54,129 nucleotides of DNA from Alistipes sp. An66 (GCF_002161445.1 NZ_NFHT01000019.1:1-54129); one strand, 5' to 3'; shown: positions 1-8,488, counted from the stretch's first letter. The notes: generated from the sequence alone by a model not told the origin. Program-made: numbers and translations.

Positions 1-197
1 TCACAAGGAAGGAGAGTCCAAAAGGCTCTCTTTCTTGCGTTTAGGGAGGTTGTCATGCGCATGGCAACCTTTTTTTGTGCCTGGTTTCGGCCCGTTTTCA
101 GGGACTTTTTATCCAGTTGCGTAAACCAACCCACAACGATTCCGGCAAGCAGAACAAGGAGAAAAACAAGAAAAAGGCGGGGATCGTCGAACTTCAT
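1..197 (-). CDS. Possible small single-pass membrane protein, partial
   Basis: Reading leftward from an ATG at 197, an open frame begins MKFDDPRLF and continues with a strongly hydrophobic stretch of about 18 residues (LFLVFLLVLLAGIVVGWF), then a basic tail that runs off the window edge without a stop. The first 35 residues look like a real one-helix membrane peptide. Against it, the start lies in the T run of the nifJ terminator, and the later part of the frame crosses a clear plus-strand terminator (47-76), which is odd for coding DNA. It could be a real small gene with a shifted end, or chance. The function is not recognised. Confidence 0.22.
   Translation of the reverse strand, partial: MKFDDPRLFLVFLLVLLAGIVVGWFTQLDKKSLKTGRNQAQKKVAMRMTTSLNARKRAFWTLLPC
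47..76 (+). terminator. Rho-independent terminator of a gene left of the window
   Basis: A 10-bp stem (47-56 with 61-70, one G-T wobble, GCGC loop) is followed directly by a T run at 71-76. The polarity fits a plus-strand gene that ends before the window. A weaker stem (12-30) lies just upstream. No coding sequence for the parent gene is visible. Confidence 0.7.
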
Positions 198-198
198 C

Positions 199-232
199 AA
201 AAAAGGCCGCCCCTCCGAAAGGAAGGGCGGCC
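199..232 (-). terminator. nifJ terminator
   Basis: A 12-bp GC-rich stem with one mismatch (205-216 with 221-232, GAAA loop) is followed on the minus strand by six Ts (204-199). It sits 24 nt past the nifJ stop codon. Confidence 0.85.
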
Positions 233-256
233 TCGCTATTGTGTCTTTTCAGACGA

Positions 257-3200
257 TCAGTACTCCATCTTCGAGAGGCGGACGTAGCCGTTGTAACGCC
301 ACTTGGCGTTCTCCTCGGCTGCCTTGAACAACTCCTCGGCTTCGGCCGGGAAGGCCTTCTGCAACGACGTGTAACGTACCTCCTTCATCAGGAAGTCGCG
401 GAACTTCGTCCAGTCGGGCTCCTTCGAATCCAGCACGAACGGATTCTTGCCCTGCTCCTCCAACTGCGGGTTGTAATGCCACAGGTGCCAGTATCCGCAT
501 GCTACGGCCTCCTTGCCCACGGTCTGCGTGCGCGTCATGCCGCCCTTGATACCGTGGTTGATACACGGTGCGTAGGCGATCACCAGCGACGGGCCCGGAT
601 AAGCCTCGGCCTCTTTCAGCACGTTGAACAGCTGCTGCTGCGAGCCGCCGATCGAAACCTGCGCCACATAGACATAACCGTAGGTCATGGCCATGGCGCC
701 GAGGTCCTTCTTGCGGATGCGCTTGCCGCTCGATGCGAACTTCGCAACGGCGCCCACCGGCGTCGACTTCGACGACTGTCCGCCCGTGTTCGAGTAGACC
801 TCCGTGTCGACCACCAGGATGTTCACGTCCTGACCCGATGCCAGCACGTGGTCCACGCCGCCGTAACCGATGTCGTAGCCCCAGCCGTCGCCGCCGATGA
901 TCCACTGCGACTTCTTCACGAGCCAATCCTTGTGTTCGAGGATCTTCTGGCAGTAGTCGCAGCCGCAAGCCTCCATCAGCGGGAGCAGGCGTGCCGTCAC
1001 CTCGGCCGACTTCGACGACGAACCGCGGTTCTCGATCCACTCCTTCATCACGCCTTTCAGCTCATCGGAGCACTTCGTGCAGTTGGCGATCGCCTCCTCC
1101 ATGGTCAGCTGGATCCGGTCGCGGAGCTTCTCGACGCCGAGGTGCATACCCAGACCGAACTCGGCGTTGTCCTCGAAGAGCGAGTTCGCCCACGCGGGAC
1201 CGCGGCCTGCGGCATCCTTGCAATACGGGGTCGAGGGTGCCGAACCCGAGTAGATCGACGTACAACCCGTCGCGTTGGCCACCATCATCTTGTCACCGAA
1301 CAGCTGCGAGAGGGCCTTGATGTAGGGCGTCTCGCCGCAACCGGCGCAGGCGCCCGAGAACTCGAAGAGCGGCTGTGCGAATTGCAGGTTCTTCACCGAC
1401 TTGGTCTTGTCGACCACCGGTTTGTAACCGACGTGCTTGGTGATGTAGTCCCAGTTCTTCTGCTGCGGCATCTGCTCTTCCAGCGGACGCATGACGAGCG
1501 CCTTCTCCTTGGCGGGGCAGATGTCCACGCAGTTGCCGCAACCCGTACAGTCGAGCGGCGACACCTGGATGCGGAACTTGTACTCCTTGGTCTCACCGAG
1601 GCCCTGCTTCCACTCGGCGCCCGAAGCCGCAGCCTCGGCCTCCGTAGCCAGGAACGGACGGATGGCAGCGTGCGGGCAGACATAGGCGCACTGGTTGCAC
1701 TGGATACAGTTGGCGATCTTCCACTCCGGCACGTTCACGGCGATACCGCGCTTCTCATAGGCGGCCGTACCGTTCTCCCACGTACCGTCCTCGCGGCCGT
1801 TGAAGGCCGAAACCGGCAGGTCATCGCCTTTCAGGCCGTTGATCGGCTCGACGATGCTGCGCACGAACTCCGGATAATCCGCATGCGACGGGGTCACGAA
1901 GCCCTTGTCCTCGATCTGGGCCCACTCGGCCGGGATCTCGACCTTCACGACCTCCTTGCCGCCGGCATCGACTGCCGCATAGTTCATGTTGACGATATCC
2001 TCACCCTTCTTTCCGTAGGATTTCAGGATGGCGTGCTTCATCTCATCGACGGCCTTCTCGAACGGAATGACGTTGGCGATCTTGAAGAAGGCCGACTGCA
2101 TGATGGTGTTCGTGCGCGATCCGAGGCCGAGTTCGGCGGCGATCTTCGTGGCGTTGATGATGTAGAAGTTGATCCTGTTCTTGGCCATGTAAGCCTTCAT
2201 GTGGTCGGGCAGCGTGGCGCAGGTCGTCTCGGCGTCATGCACCGAGTTGAGCAGGAACGAGCCGCCGGCTTTCAGGCCTTTGAGCACGTCGTACTTGTCG
2301 ACATACGACGGAACGTGGCAGGCCACGAAGTCGGGCGTCGTCACCAGATAGGGCGACGTGATGGGCAGGTCGCCGAAGCGCAGGTGCGACGACGTGTAGC
2401 CGCCCGACTTCTTCGAGTCGTAGGAGAAGTAGGCCTGGCAGTACTTGTTCGTCGTGCCGCCGATGATCTTGATCGAGTTCTTGTTGGCACCCACCGTACC
2501 GTCGGCGCCCAGTCCGAAGAAGAGGGCCTCGAACGTGCCGGGCTTGGCCAGCGAGATCTCCTCGCCGACGGGCAGCGAACGGAACGTCACGTCGTCGACG
2601 ATGCCGACGGTGAACTGGTTCTTGGGTTCGGCCATTTTCAGGTTCTCGAAGACGGCCAGCATCTGGGCCGGCGTGGTGTCCTTCGACGAGAGGCCGTAGC
2701 GGCCGCCGATGATCAGCGGCATCTCGCCGCACGGCAGCGCATGACGGTGCGTGGTGAAGGCCTCGACGACATCCATGTAGAGCGGATCGCCGTTGGCGCC
2801 GGGCTCCTTCGTGCGGTCGAGCACGCAGATGCGTTTCACGCTCGCGGGCAGCACCTCGAGGAGGTACTTCACGGCGAACGGGCGGTAGAGGTGCACGGTG
2901 ATCACACCGACCTTCTCGCCCTGGGCGCGCAGGTAGTCGACCGTCTCCTTGATGGTCTCGGTGACGGAGCCCATGGCGATGATGATGTTCTCGGCATCCT
3001 CGGCGCCGTAGTAGACGAACGGCTTGTACTCGCGGCCGGTGATCTTCGAGATCTCCTTCATGGTGTCGGCCACCATGTCGGGCACGGCGTCATAGAACTT
3101 GTTGGCAGCCTCGCGCGTCTGGAAGTAGATGTCGGGGTTCTGCGCCGTACCGCGCGTCACGGGGTGTTCGGGGTTCAGCGCACGGGCGCGGAAGGCTTTC

Positions 3201-3802
3201 AGGGCGTCGCGGTCGAGCAGGGCCGTGAGCGACGCCTCGTCGATGAGCTCGATCTTCTGGATCTCGTGCGAGGTGCGGAAACCGTCGAAGAAGTGCAGGA
3301 ACGGCACGCGGGCTTTCAGCGCCACGATGTGAGCGACGCCGGCCAGGTCCATCACCTCCTGTACGGACGAGGTGGCGAGCATGGCGAAGCCGGTCTGGCG
3401 TGCGGCCATCACGTCCTGATGGTCGCCGAAGATCGACAGCGACTGTGCGGCCAGCGCGCGGGCCGAAACATGGAAGACGCCCGGGAGCAGCTCGCCCGAG
3501 ATCTTGTACATGTTGGGGATCATCAGCAGCAGACCCTGCGAGGCGGTGAACGTCGAGGTCAGGGCGCCGCTCTGCAACGATCCGTGTACGGCGCCTGCGG
3601 CACCGGCCTCGGACTGCATTTCGACGACCTTCACGGTCTCACCGAAGATGTTCTTCCGTCCCTGGGCGGCCCACTCGTCCACGAGTTCGGCCATCGTCGA
3701 CGACGGCGTGATGGGATAAATGGCTGCAACCTCCGAGAACATGTATGCCACATGAGCCGCAGCGTAGTTACCATCACAGGTGATAAATTTCTTTTCTGCC
3801 AT
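257..3802 (-). CDS. nifJ: Pyruvate:ferredoxin (flavodoxin) oxidoreductase
   Basis: Cytoplasmic homodimeric enzyme that decarboxylates pyruvate to acetyl-CoA and CO2 and passes electrons to ferredoxin; it is central to anaerobic pyruvate metabolism. At 1181 aa it matches the single-chain PFOR family (about 1170-1200). Visible from N to C: the pyruvate-binding domain (AAAHVAYMFSE, YPITPSS), the transketolase-like and EKR regions, a two-[4Fe-4S] ferredoxin domain (CIQCNQCAYVCP and CTGCGNCVDICP), then the thiamine diphosphate domain (CAGCGETPY, GGDGWGYDIGYGG, NTGGQSS). The start is set at MAEKKFITCDG (ATG at 3802). The open frame extends 25 codons further upstream but would overlap the promoter. 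It appears monocistronic, with its own promoter and terminator. Confidence 0.97.
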   Translation of the reverse strand: MAEKKFITCDGNYAAAHVAYMFSEVAAIYPITPSSTMAELVDEWAAQGRKNIFGETVKVVEMQSEAGAAGAVHGSLQSGALTSTFTASQGLLLMIPNMYKISGELLPGVFHVSARALAAQSLSIFGDHQDVMAARQTGFAMLATSSVQEVMDLAGVAHIVALKARVPFLHFFDGFRTSHEIQKIELIDEASLTALLDRDALKAFRARALNPEHPVTRGTAQNPDIYFQTREAANKFYDAVPDMVADTMKEISKITGREYKPFVYYGAEDAENIIIAMGSVTETIKETVDYLRAQGEKVGVITVHLYRPFAVKYLLEVLPASVKRICVLDRTKEPGANGDPLYMDVVEAFTTHRHALPCGEMPLIIGGRYGLSSKDTTPAQMLAVFENLKMAEPKNQFTVGIVDDVTFRSLPVGEEISLAKPGTFEALFFGLGADGTVGANKNSIKIIGGTTNKYCQAYFSYDSKKSGGYTSSHLRFGDLPITSPYLVTTPDFVACHVPSYVDKYDVLKGLKAGGSFLLNSVHDAETTCATLPDHMKAYMAKNRINFYIINATKIAAELGLGSRTNTIMQSAFFKIANVIPFEKAVDEMKHAILKSYGKKGEDIVNMNYAAVDAGGKEVVKVEIPAEWAQIEDKGFVTPSHADYPEFVRSIVEPINGLKGDDLPVSAFNGREDGTWENGTAAYEKRGIAVNVPEWKIANCIQCNQCAYVCPHAAIRPFLATEAEAAASGAEWKQGLGETKEYKFRIQVSPLDCTGCGNCVDICPAKEKALVMRPLEEQMPQQKNWDYITKHVGYKPVVDKTKSVKNLQFAQPLFEFSGACAGCGETPYIKALSQLFGDKMMVANATGCTSIYSGSAPSTPYCKDAAGRGPAWANSLFEDNAEFGLGMHLGVEKLRDRIQLTMEEAIANCTKCSDELKGVMKEWIENRGSSSKSAEVTARLLPLMEACGCDYCQKILEHKDWLVKKSQWIIGGDGWGYDIGYGGVDHVLASGQDVNILVVDTEVYSNTGGQSSKSTPVGAVAKFASSGKRIRKKDLGAMAMTYGYVYVAQVSIGGSQQQLFNVLKEAEAYPGPSLVIAYAPCINHGIKGGMTRTQTVGKEAVACGYWHLWHYNPQLEEQGKNPFVLDSKEPDWTKFRDFLMKEVRYTSLQKAFPAEAEELFKAAEENAKWRYNGYVRLSKMEY

Positions 3803-3874
3803 TTCAGTTAAGATTTTAGATGATATGTGTGTTCGTGTTTTCTCTTCCATGCGGGCCCGATCGGACGGGCGTTG

Positions 3875-3882
3875 CAAAGATA
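3875..3882 (-). promoter_or_regulatory. Bacteroidota -7 element for nifJ (TATCTTTG)
   Basis: The minus strand reads TATCTTTG, the exact TAnnTTTG consensus of the Bacteroidota primary sigma factor. It predicts a start near 3869 and a 5' UTR of about 65 nt before the nifJ ATG. A T-rich stretch about 18-20 bp upstream could serve as the -33 region. Confidence 0.8.
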
Positions 3883-3944
3883 CGAATTTCGGACGAAAAA
3901 CGAAGCCTATTTTTGTTCAAAAACATGTAAAATTTTGTCGATTC

Positions 3945-3988
3945 CGGTGTGAATCGAATAACAGCAGACTGTTATTCCAGTAACACCG
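3945..3988. promoter_or_regulatory. Nested palindrome in the nifJ / M16 divergent intergenic region
   Basis: The core is a perfect 9-bp inverted repeat, GAATAACAG (3956-3964) and CTGTTATTC (3969-3977), around CAGA. It is enclosed by a second pair, CGGTGT (3945-3950) and ACACCG (3983-3988). The dyad lies about 65-105 bp upstream of the nifJ -7 element and about 160 bp upstream of the M16 promoter, a plausible position for a regulator site. It lacks a T run, so it is unlikely to be a terminator. Confidence 0.4.
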
Positions 3989-4122
3989 AACGGACGGGAA
4001 ATCACCGGGTTGCAAAACTGGTTAACCAATAGCGCATTAGCCGGAGAGGAGGTCCCGATTCCGCCGGACGGCGACCGGAGACACGCCGCCGGGAGACGGC
4101 GGATGGCCCGGCGGTGAGCGGG

Positions 4123-4153
4123 TTGACGGACCCGTGCTTTTTTCGTATCTTTG
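4123..4153 (+). promoter_or_regulatory. Promoter of the M16 peptidase pair, probably leaderless
   Basis: TTG at 4123-4125, a 20-bp spacer, then TATCTTTG at 4146-4153 match the Bacteroidota -33/-7 pattern. The ATG of the first M16 gene is at 4159, six bases past the -7 element, where transcription would be expected to begin. Confidence 0.75.
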
Positions 4154-4158
4154 CCCGC

Positions 4159-5397
4159 ATGATTCCCTATACGCGAAAAATTCTGTCCAACGGACTCGTC
4201 GTCGCGGTCAACCGCGACCGGGCTTCGAAACTCGCCGCCGTGAACCTCCTCTACCGGGTCGGAGCGCGCAACGAGAACCCCGCACGCACGGGGTTCGCCC
4301 ATCTGTTCGAACACCTCATGTTCCGCGGAACGCGCACCGTTCCGAACTTCGACCTCCCGGTGCAGATGGCCTCGGGCGACAACAACGCCTTCACGAACAA
4401 CGACTACACGGATTTCTACATCACCCTCCCGAAGGACAACCTCGAAACGGCGCTGTGGCTCGAAAGCGACCGCATGGAGGGGCTCGACATCACGCCCGAA
4501 AAGCTCGAAACCGAGAAGCGCGTGGTGATCGAGGAGTTCCGCCAGCGCTACCTCAACCAGCCCTACGGCGACCAGACGATGCTGCTGCGGGCGCTGGCCT
4601 ACCGCACCCACCCCTACCGCTGGGCTACGATCGGGCTGACGCCCGACCACATCGCCCGGGCGACGCTGGCCGACGTCGAAGCCTTCTACCGACGCTATTA
4701 CCACCCGTCGAACGCCATACTCTCGATCTCGGCCGACCTCGACGAGGAGCGGATGCTCGACCTGGCCGAAAAGTGGTTCGGGGGACTCGCCGACACCCCG
4801 ACGCCCGCGGCGCCCATCCCGCAGGAGCCGCCCCAGACGGAGGCGCGGCGCGAGGAGGTCGAACGCGACGTCCCGGCAACGACCGTCTCGGTGGCCTACC
4901 ACATGTGCGCCCGCACGGAGCCCGATTTCCAGACGGCCGACCTGATCTCGGACCTGCTGGCGGGCGGCGATTCGGGGCGTCTCTACACCCACCTGGTCAA
5001 GGAGCGCAACCTGCTGTCGAGCGTCAACGCCTACGTCTCGGGCGACGTCGATCCGGGGTTGTTCGTCTTCACGGGGCAGCTGCTCCCCGGCACGACGCCC
5101 GAAGCGGCCGAAGCGGCCTTCCGCGAGGAGATCGAGGCCCTGCAACGCGACGCCGCCACGGAGTATGAGATCGAAAAGGTCAAGAACAAGTTCGAAGCCA
5201 ACACGCTCTTCGGCGAACTGAACGTCATGAACAAGGCCATGAACCTCGGCTTCTACGAAATGCTGGGCGACCCGGGGCTCATCAACCGCGAGGTCGACCT
5301 CTACCGGGCGGTCACGCCCGACGCGATCCGCTCGTTCTGCGGCCGCATCCTGCGCCCCGAAAACAGTTCCACGCTCATCTACCGCGCAAAAAAATGA
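4159..5397 (+). CDS. M16 family zinc metallopeptidase, catalytic subunit-like
   Basis: Insulinase/pitrilysin-family peptidase of 412 aa, the size of single-module M16B proteins. The inverted zinc motif HLFEH follows GFA near residue 55, and the third zinc ligand region (KRVVIEEFRQRYLNQPYG) follows about 75 residues later. The N-terminal and C-terminal M16 half-domains are both present. No signal peptide is seen, so it is probably cytoplasmic. The start is placed at MIPYTRKILSNGL (4159). A longer frame to 4114 would run through the promoter. It overlaps the next gene by 4 nt (ATGA), so the two are translationally coupled and probably form an active/inactive M16 heterodimer. The substrate is unknown; peptide degradation is the family role. 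Confidence 0.92.
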   Translation: MIPYTRKILSNGLVVAVNRDRASKLAAVNLLYRVGARNENPARTGFAHLFEHLMFRGTRTVPNFDLPVQMASGDNNAFTNNDYTDFYITLPKDNLETALWLESDRMEGLDITPEKLETEKRVVIEEFRQRYLNQPYGDQTMLLRALAYRTHPYRWATIGLTPDHIARATLADVEAFYRRYYHPSNAILSISADLDEERMLDLAEKWFGGLADTPTPAAPIPQEPPQTEARREEVERDVPATTVSVAYHMCARTEPDFQTADLISDLLAGGDSGRLYTHLVKERNLLSSVNAYVSGDVDPGLFVFTGQLLPGTTPEAAEAAFREEIEALQRDAATEYEIEKVKNKFEANTLFGELNVMNKAMNLGFYEMLGDPGLINREVDLYRAVTPDAIRSFCGRILRPENSSTLIYRAKK

Positions 5398-6653
5398 CAC
5401 CTCCCCGCATCACCCCTTCGGAAATCGACGTCCGGCAGGCCGAAAAACGGATCCTCCGCAACGGCGTCGCCCTCTACACGCTCCCGTCTTCGGATTTCGA
5501 GGTGCTGCGCATCTCGTTCGTCTTCCGTGCCGGCTCGGCCGTGCAGACGGCGCCCTTCTCGGCCTCGGCAGCCGCGAATCTGCTGGCCGAAGGCTCCGAC
5601 CGCCGGAGCGCCCAACAGATCGCCGAACAACTCGACTACTACGGCTCGTGGTACGACGTGAACATCGACCGCGACTACGCCTACATCAACTTCGCCACGC
5701 TCTCGAAATTCTTCGACCGAACGCTCGACGTCGCCGCGGAGATCCTGCTCCGCCCGGCCTTCCCCGAGACGGAGCTGCGGACCTACGCCGCCAAACGCAA
5801 ACAGCGGCTGGCCATCGACCGCACGAAGGTCGACGTCCAGGCCCGCGAAGCCTTTGCCCGGGCCCTCTTCGGCCCCCGGCACCCCTACGGCATCTCGTCC
5901 GACGAAAGCCTCTACGACTCGCTGACACGAGAGGATGTCGCGTCCTTCTACCGACGGTTCTACACCGCCGAAAACTGCTTCGTGGTGTGCAGCGGACGCA
6001 TCGGCGCGCATGAATTGCAGGCCGTCGGGACGCTTGCGGAGCAGCTTCCCCACGGTTCCTCCGAAGCCGTCACCGCATTCCCGCCCCCCGAAACCGTCCA
6101 CGAGGCGTTCGTTCCACACCCCGGGGCCGTGCAGTCGGCATTGCGGTTGGGACGCCTGCTCTTCCCGCGCCAGCACCCCGACTTCGTGGGGATGCAGGTC
6201 GTGGCCACGGCACTCGGCGGCTACTTCGGGTCGCGGCTGATGCAGAACCTCCGCGAACGCAACGGATTCACCTACGGCGTGGTGGCCGCCATGGTCAACT
6301 TCGAACGCGCGGGCTACTTCGCAGTGGCCACGCAGGTCGGCACCGACGTCACGCAGGCCGCCTTGCAGGAGATCTACCGCGAGATCGAACGCCTGCGCAC
6401 GGAGCCGATGCCCGCCGAAGAGTTGGAATTGGTAAAGAATATGATGTCGGGCGAGATGATGCGCGTGTTGGACGGGCCGTTCGGCATCGCCGACGTAACG
6501 ATCGAGAACATCCTCTGCGGCTTCGACAACTCGGTCATCGGCGAGAACCTGCGACGCATCCGGCAGATGACGCCCGCCGACGTGCAGCGCCTGGCCCGGA
6601 AATACCTGGCGCGCGAAGATCTCGTAACAGTCACCGCCGGTTTACCCCTTTAA
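5394..6653 (+). CDS. M16 family peptidase homologue lacking the zinc motif
   Basis: Second M16 module, 419 aa. The region that should carry HxxEH instead reads SASAAANLLAEGSDRRS, so the zinc site is missing. The substrate-binding R/Y signature typical of the non-catalytic partner is kept (LRERNGFTYGV). Paired genes with one active and one degenerate M16 protein are well known (M16B heterodimers, mitochondrial processing peptidase), and the 4-nt overlap with the gene upstream supports a complex. The stop codon (6651-6653) lies inside the first hairpin of the tandem array that follows, an unusually tight join between coding end and terminator. Confidence 0.9.
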   Translation: MTPPRITPSEIDVRQAEKRILRNGVALYTLPSSDFEVLRISFVFRAGSAVQTAPFSASAAANLLAEGSDRRSAQQIAEQLDYYGSWYDVNIDRDYAYINFATLSKFFDRTLDVAAEILLRPAFPETELRTYAAKRKQRLAIDRTKVDVQAREAFARALFGPRHPYGISSDESLYDSLTREDVASFYRRFYTAENCFVVCSGRIGAHELQAVGTLAEQLPHGSSEAVTAFPPPETVHEAFVPHPGAVQSALRLGRLLFPRQHPDFVGMQVVATALGGYFGSRLMQNLRERNGFTYGVVAAMVNFERAGYFAVATQVGTDVTQAALQEIYREIERLRTEPMPAEELELVKNMMSGEMMRVLDGPFGIADVTIENILCGFDNSVIGENLRRIRQMTPADVQRLARKYLAREDLVTVTAGLPL

Positions 6654-6980
6654 GAAAGGGGTTTTAGGGGCGATGGAGCAAGCGCAGGGTTTCCGATCCG
6701 GTTCAGCGCCCCCTTTAAGAAAGGGGGTTTTCGTGGGCGATGGAGCGAGTGGAGTGTTTCCGATCCGGTTCAGCGCCCCCCTTTAAGAAAGGGGTTTTCG
6801 TGGGCGATGGAGCGAGTGGAGTGTTTCCGATCCGGTTCAGCGCCCCCTTTAAGAAAGGGGTTTTCGTGGGCGATGGAGCGAGTGGAGTGTTTCCGATCCG
6901 GTTCAGCGCCCCCTTTAAGAAAGGGGTTTTAGGGGCGATGGAGCAAGCGCAGGGTTTCCGATCCGGTTCCGCGCCTTGAC
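6645..6980 (+). repeat. Tandem array of five terminator-like hairpin repeats
   Basis: Five copies of the stem CCCCTTTAAGAAAGGGG plus a TTTT tail lie at about 6645, 6710, 6778, 6844 and 6910, with spacings of 65-68 bp. The intervening ~48 bp is also conserved and comes in two forms: form A after hairpins 1 and 5 (TTTTAGGGGCGATGGAGCAA), form B after hairpins 2, 3 and 4 (TTTTCGTGGGCGATGGAGCG), so the order is A-B-B-B-A. The inverse of the form-A lead (ATCGCCCCTAAAA) appears at 7021-7033 at the end of rsmA. The array fills the space between two convergent genes. Open frames inside it are repeat artefacts. Confidence 0.9.
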
Positions 6981-7027
6981 GGTCGAAGCACGGAACCGAA
7001 TCCGGACCTTTCGACATACCATCGCCC

Positions 7028-7822
7028 CTAAAACGGGCTTTTTAAGCCCGCGACCCAGCGGGTCAGTTCGACGAACTCCGCAACCGAAAGCGTCTCGGCC
7101 CGCCGCGTGAAGAAGGGATGCTCCTCACCGCCGAAATCCCCGAAGACCGCCTTCAACGAATTGCGCAGCATCTTGCGCCGCTGTCCGAACGAAGCCTTCA
7201 CCACCTTGATGAACAGCGCTTCGTCGCACGCCAGCTGCCGCGTGGCATTCCGCCGCAGGCGGATCACGGCGCTCTTGACCTTCGGGGGCGGGTTGAAGAC
7301 CGTCTCGTTCACCGTGAAGAGATACTCGATGTCGTACCACGCCTGCAACAGCACCGACAGGATGCCGTACTCCTTCGATCCGGGCGGCTCGGCAATCCGC
7401 AGGGCCACCTCCCGCTGGATCATCCCCACGCATTCGGGGACAAGGTCGCGGTTTTCCAGCACCTTGAAGAAGATTTGCGACGAGATGTTGTAGGGGAAAT
7501 TACCGATGATGCGCACCCCCTCGGGGAAGCGTTCCCGCAAATCCAGTTTCAGAAAATCGCCCTCGATCAGCCGGGGCGTGAACTCCGGGTAGTGGGCATG
7601 GAGGTATTCGACGCTCTCGGCGTCGATCTCGGCTCCCCAGGTCACCATGTCGCCGCGCCGCAGCAGGAACTGCGTCAGCACACCCATCCCGCACCCCACC
7701 TCCAGAACCTCCGCAGGCGCCGCGTCCGTACCGCCCGAGAGGGCGTCGGCAATCTTGCGCGCGATATTCAGGTCGGTCAGGAAGTGTTGCCCCAGGGCTT
7801 TTTTGGCTCGAACTTCCGTCAT
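7028..7822 (-). CDS. rsmA: 16S rRNA (adenine(1518)-N6/adenine(1519)-N6)-dimethyltransferase
   Basis: KsgA/RsmA dimethylates two adjacent adenines in the 3' end hairpin of 16S rRNA during small-subunit maturation. The 264-aa protein has the family N-terminus KKALGQHFLTDLNIA, the S-adenosylmethionine motif EVGCGMGVLTQ, and the catalytic NFPYNISS (N-x-P-Y type) motif near residue 107. The length fits the family. It is the last gene of a four-gene minus-strand run with three small membrane proteins. Its ATG overlaps the stop of the gene upstream by 4 nt. Confidence 0.96.
   Translation of the reverse strand: MTEVRAKKALGQHFLTDLNIARKIADALSGGTDAAPAEVLEVGCGMGVLTQFLLRRGDMVTWGAEIDAESVEYLHAHYPEFTPRLIEGDFLKLDLRERFPEGVRIIGNFPYNISSQIFFKVLENRDLVPECVGMIQREVALRIAEPPGSKEYGILSVLLQAWYDIEYLFTVNETVFNPPPKVKSAVIRLRRNATRQLACDEALFIKVVKASFGQRRKMLRNSLKAVFGDFGGEEHPFFTRRAETLSVAEFVELTRWVAGLKSPF
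7029..7050 (-). terminator. rsmA terminator overlapping its stop codon
   Basis: A 7-bp stem (CGGGCTT at 7034-7040 with AAGCCCG at 7044-7050) is followed on the minus strand by TTTTAG. The rsmA stop TAG (7030-7028) lies in the T tail, the mirror image of how the convergent M16 gene ends. Confidence 0.75.
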
Positions 7823-8061
7823 CTCTTCGGGCGGCGTCCGCGTTTTTTCTTCTCACTGCGTTCCCGGGCGCGCTTCTCGACGGCCAGGCGCCGCTGCGTG
7901 AGGCGGAACGTCCAGAGCAGTCCCACGAATCCGATCCCCAACAACAGCACCCAGAACCAGACGGCAATGCCGCGCTCCATGAATTCCAGTGCATAGATGA
8001 TTCCGGCGATGGCCAGCACCATGCCGACCAGACGCACCACCTGCATGAAACTGATTTTCAT
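7819..8061 (-). CDS. Small two-helix membrane protein with basic C-terminal tail
   Basis: 80-aa protein from an ATG at 8061; a GTG two codons upstream would give a GTGA overlap with the previous gene. Two hydrophobic segments (VVRLVGMVLAIAGIIYAL and IAVWFWVLLLGIGFVGLLWTF) are followed by a highly basic tail rich in R and K (EKKKRGRRPKR), which suggests a cytoplasmic end near RNA or lipid head groups. The family is not recognised. Its 4-nt overlap with rsmA indicates co-translation. Confidence 0.75.
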   Translation of the reverse strand: MKISFMQVVRLVGMVLAIAGIIYALEFMERGIAVWFWVLLLGIGFVGLLWTFRLTQRRLAVEKRARERSEKKKRGRRPKR

Positions 8062-8063
8062 AA

Positions 8064-8261
8064 TCACTTCTCCTTTTCAGCGGTTTTACGGATACGATGG
8101 TGCAAAGCTCCGAAGGTCATCGCCCCCGAAGCCAACGCCAGCAACAAAGGTAGATACCACAGGTTCTGCCCTTCGGCTACGGATACCCGCCAGCCCGAAA
8201 TCACGGCTGCAAAAAAGAATACCACGGCCAAAACGGCCATCACACGATCAATCGTACGCAT
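8064..8261 (-). CDS. Small two-helix membrane protein
   Basis: 65-aa protein beginning MRTIDRVMAVLAVVFFF (ATG at 8261; a GTG at 8267 is an alternative that overlaps the preceding stop). Two membrane segments, about residues 7-22 and 34-52, end in a short charged tail (RKTAEKEK). It is not a recognised family. It lies between two similar small membrane genes, so the three may encode parts of one membrane assembly or be successive divergent paralogues. Confidence 0.7.
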   Translation of the reverse strand: MRTIDRVMAVLAVVFFFAAVISGWRVSVAEGQNLWYLPLLLALASGAMTFGALHHRIRKTAEKEK

Positions 8262-8263
8262 CG

Positions 8264-8488
8264 TCACGGAATTTTATGTTTGTCCACCTCGTCGAGATGC
8301 CTGCGTTTCTTTTTGTGGAATTCGTTGTAGACCATTCCGGCAGCCGCGGACACGAACATAATGCCGATGATGAAATCAATGACATGCACACAATTGGAGT
8401 GTGTAACCTTCCAATAGACATTAAGCCCGAGCCACACCAACGTCAACACCAAAAAAATTACAGCAAGGGTAAAAGTCTTTTTGTTCAT
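8264..8488 (-). CDS. Small two-helix membrane protein, first gene of the rsmA run
   Basis: 74-aa protein from ATG 8488. An N-terminal helix (TLAVIFLVLTLVWLGLNVYW) and a second helix (VIDFIIGIMFVSAAAGMVY) precede a basic-acidic tail (HKKKRRHLDEVDKHKIP). The function is not recognised. It is followed with overlap by the other two small membrane genes and rsmA. No TAnnTTTG element is obvious directly upstream, where a repeat tract begins. Confidence 0.75.
   Translation of the reverse strand: MNKKTFTLAVIFLVLTLVWLGLNVYWKVTHSNCVHVIDFIIGIMFVSAAAGMVYNEFHKKKRRHLDEVDKHKIP

Noticed and set aside
239..3811. Long plus-strand open frame opposite nifJ
   Set aside because: It mirrors the nifJ codons in GC-rich DNA; the product is Arg/His/Leu/Val-rich without family features, while the minus strand encodes a full PFOR.
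6715..7017. Open frames on both strands inside the terminator array
   Set aside because: The products are just the translated repeat (PFLKGALNRIGNTPLAP and similar).
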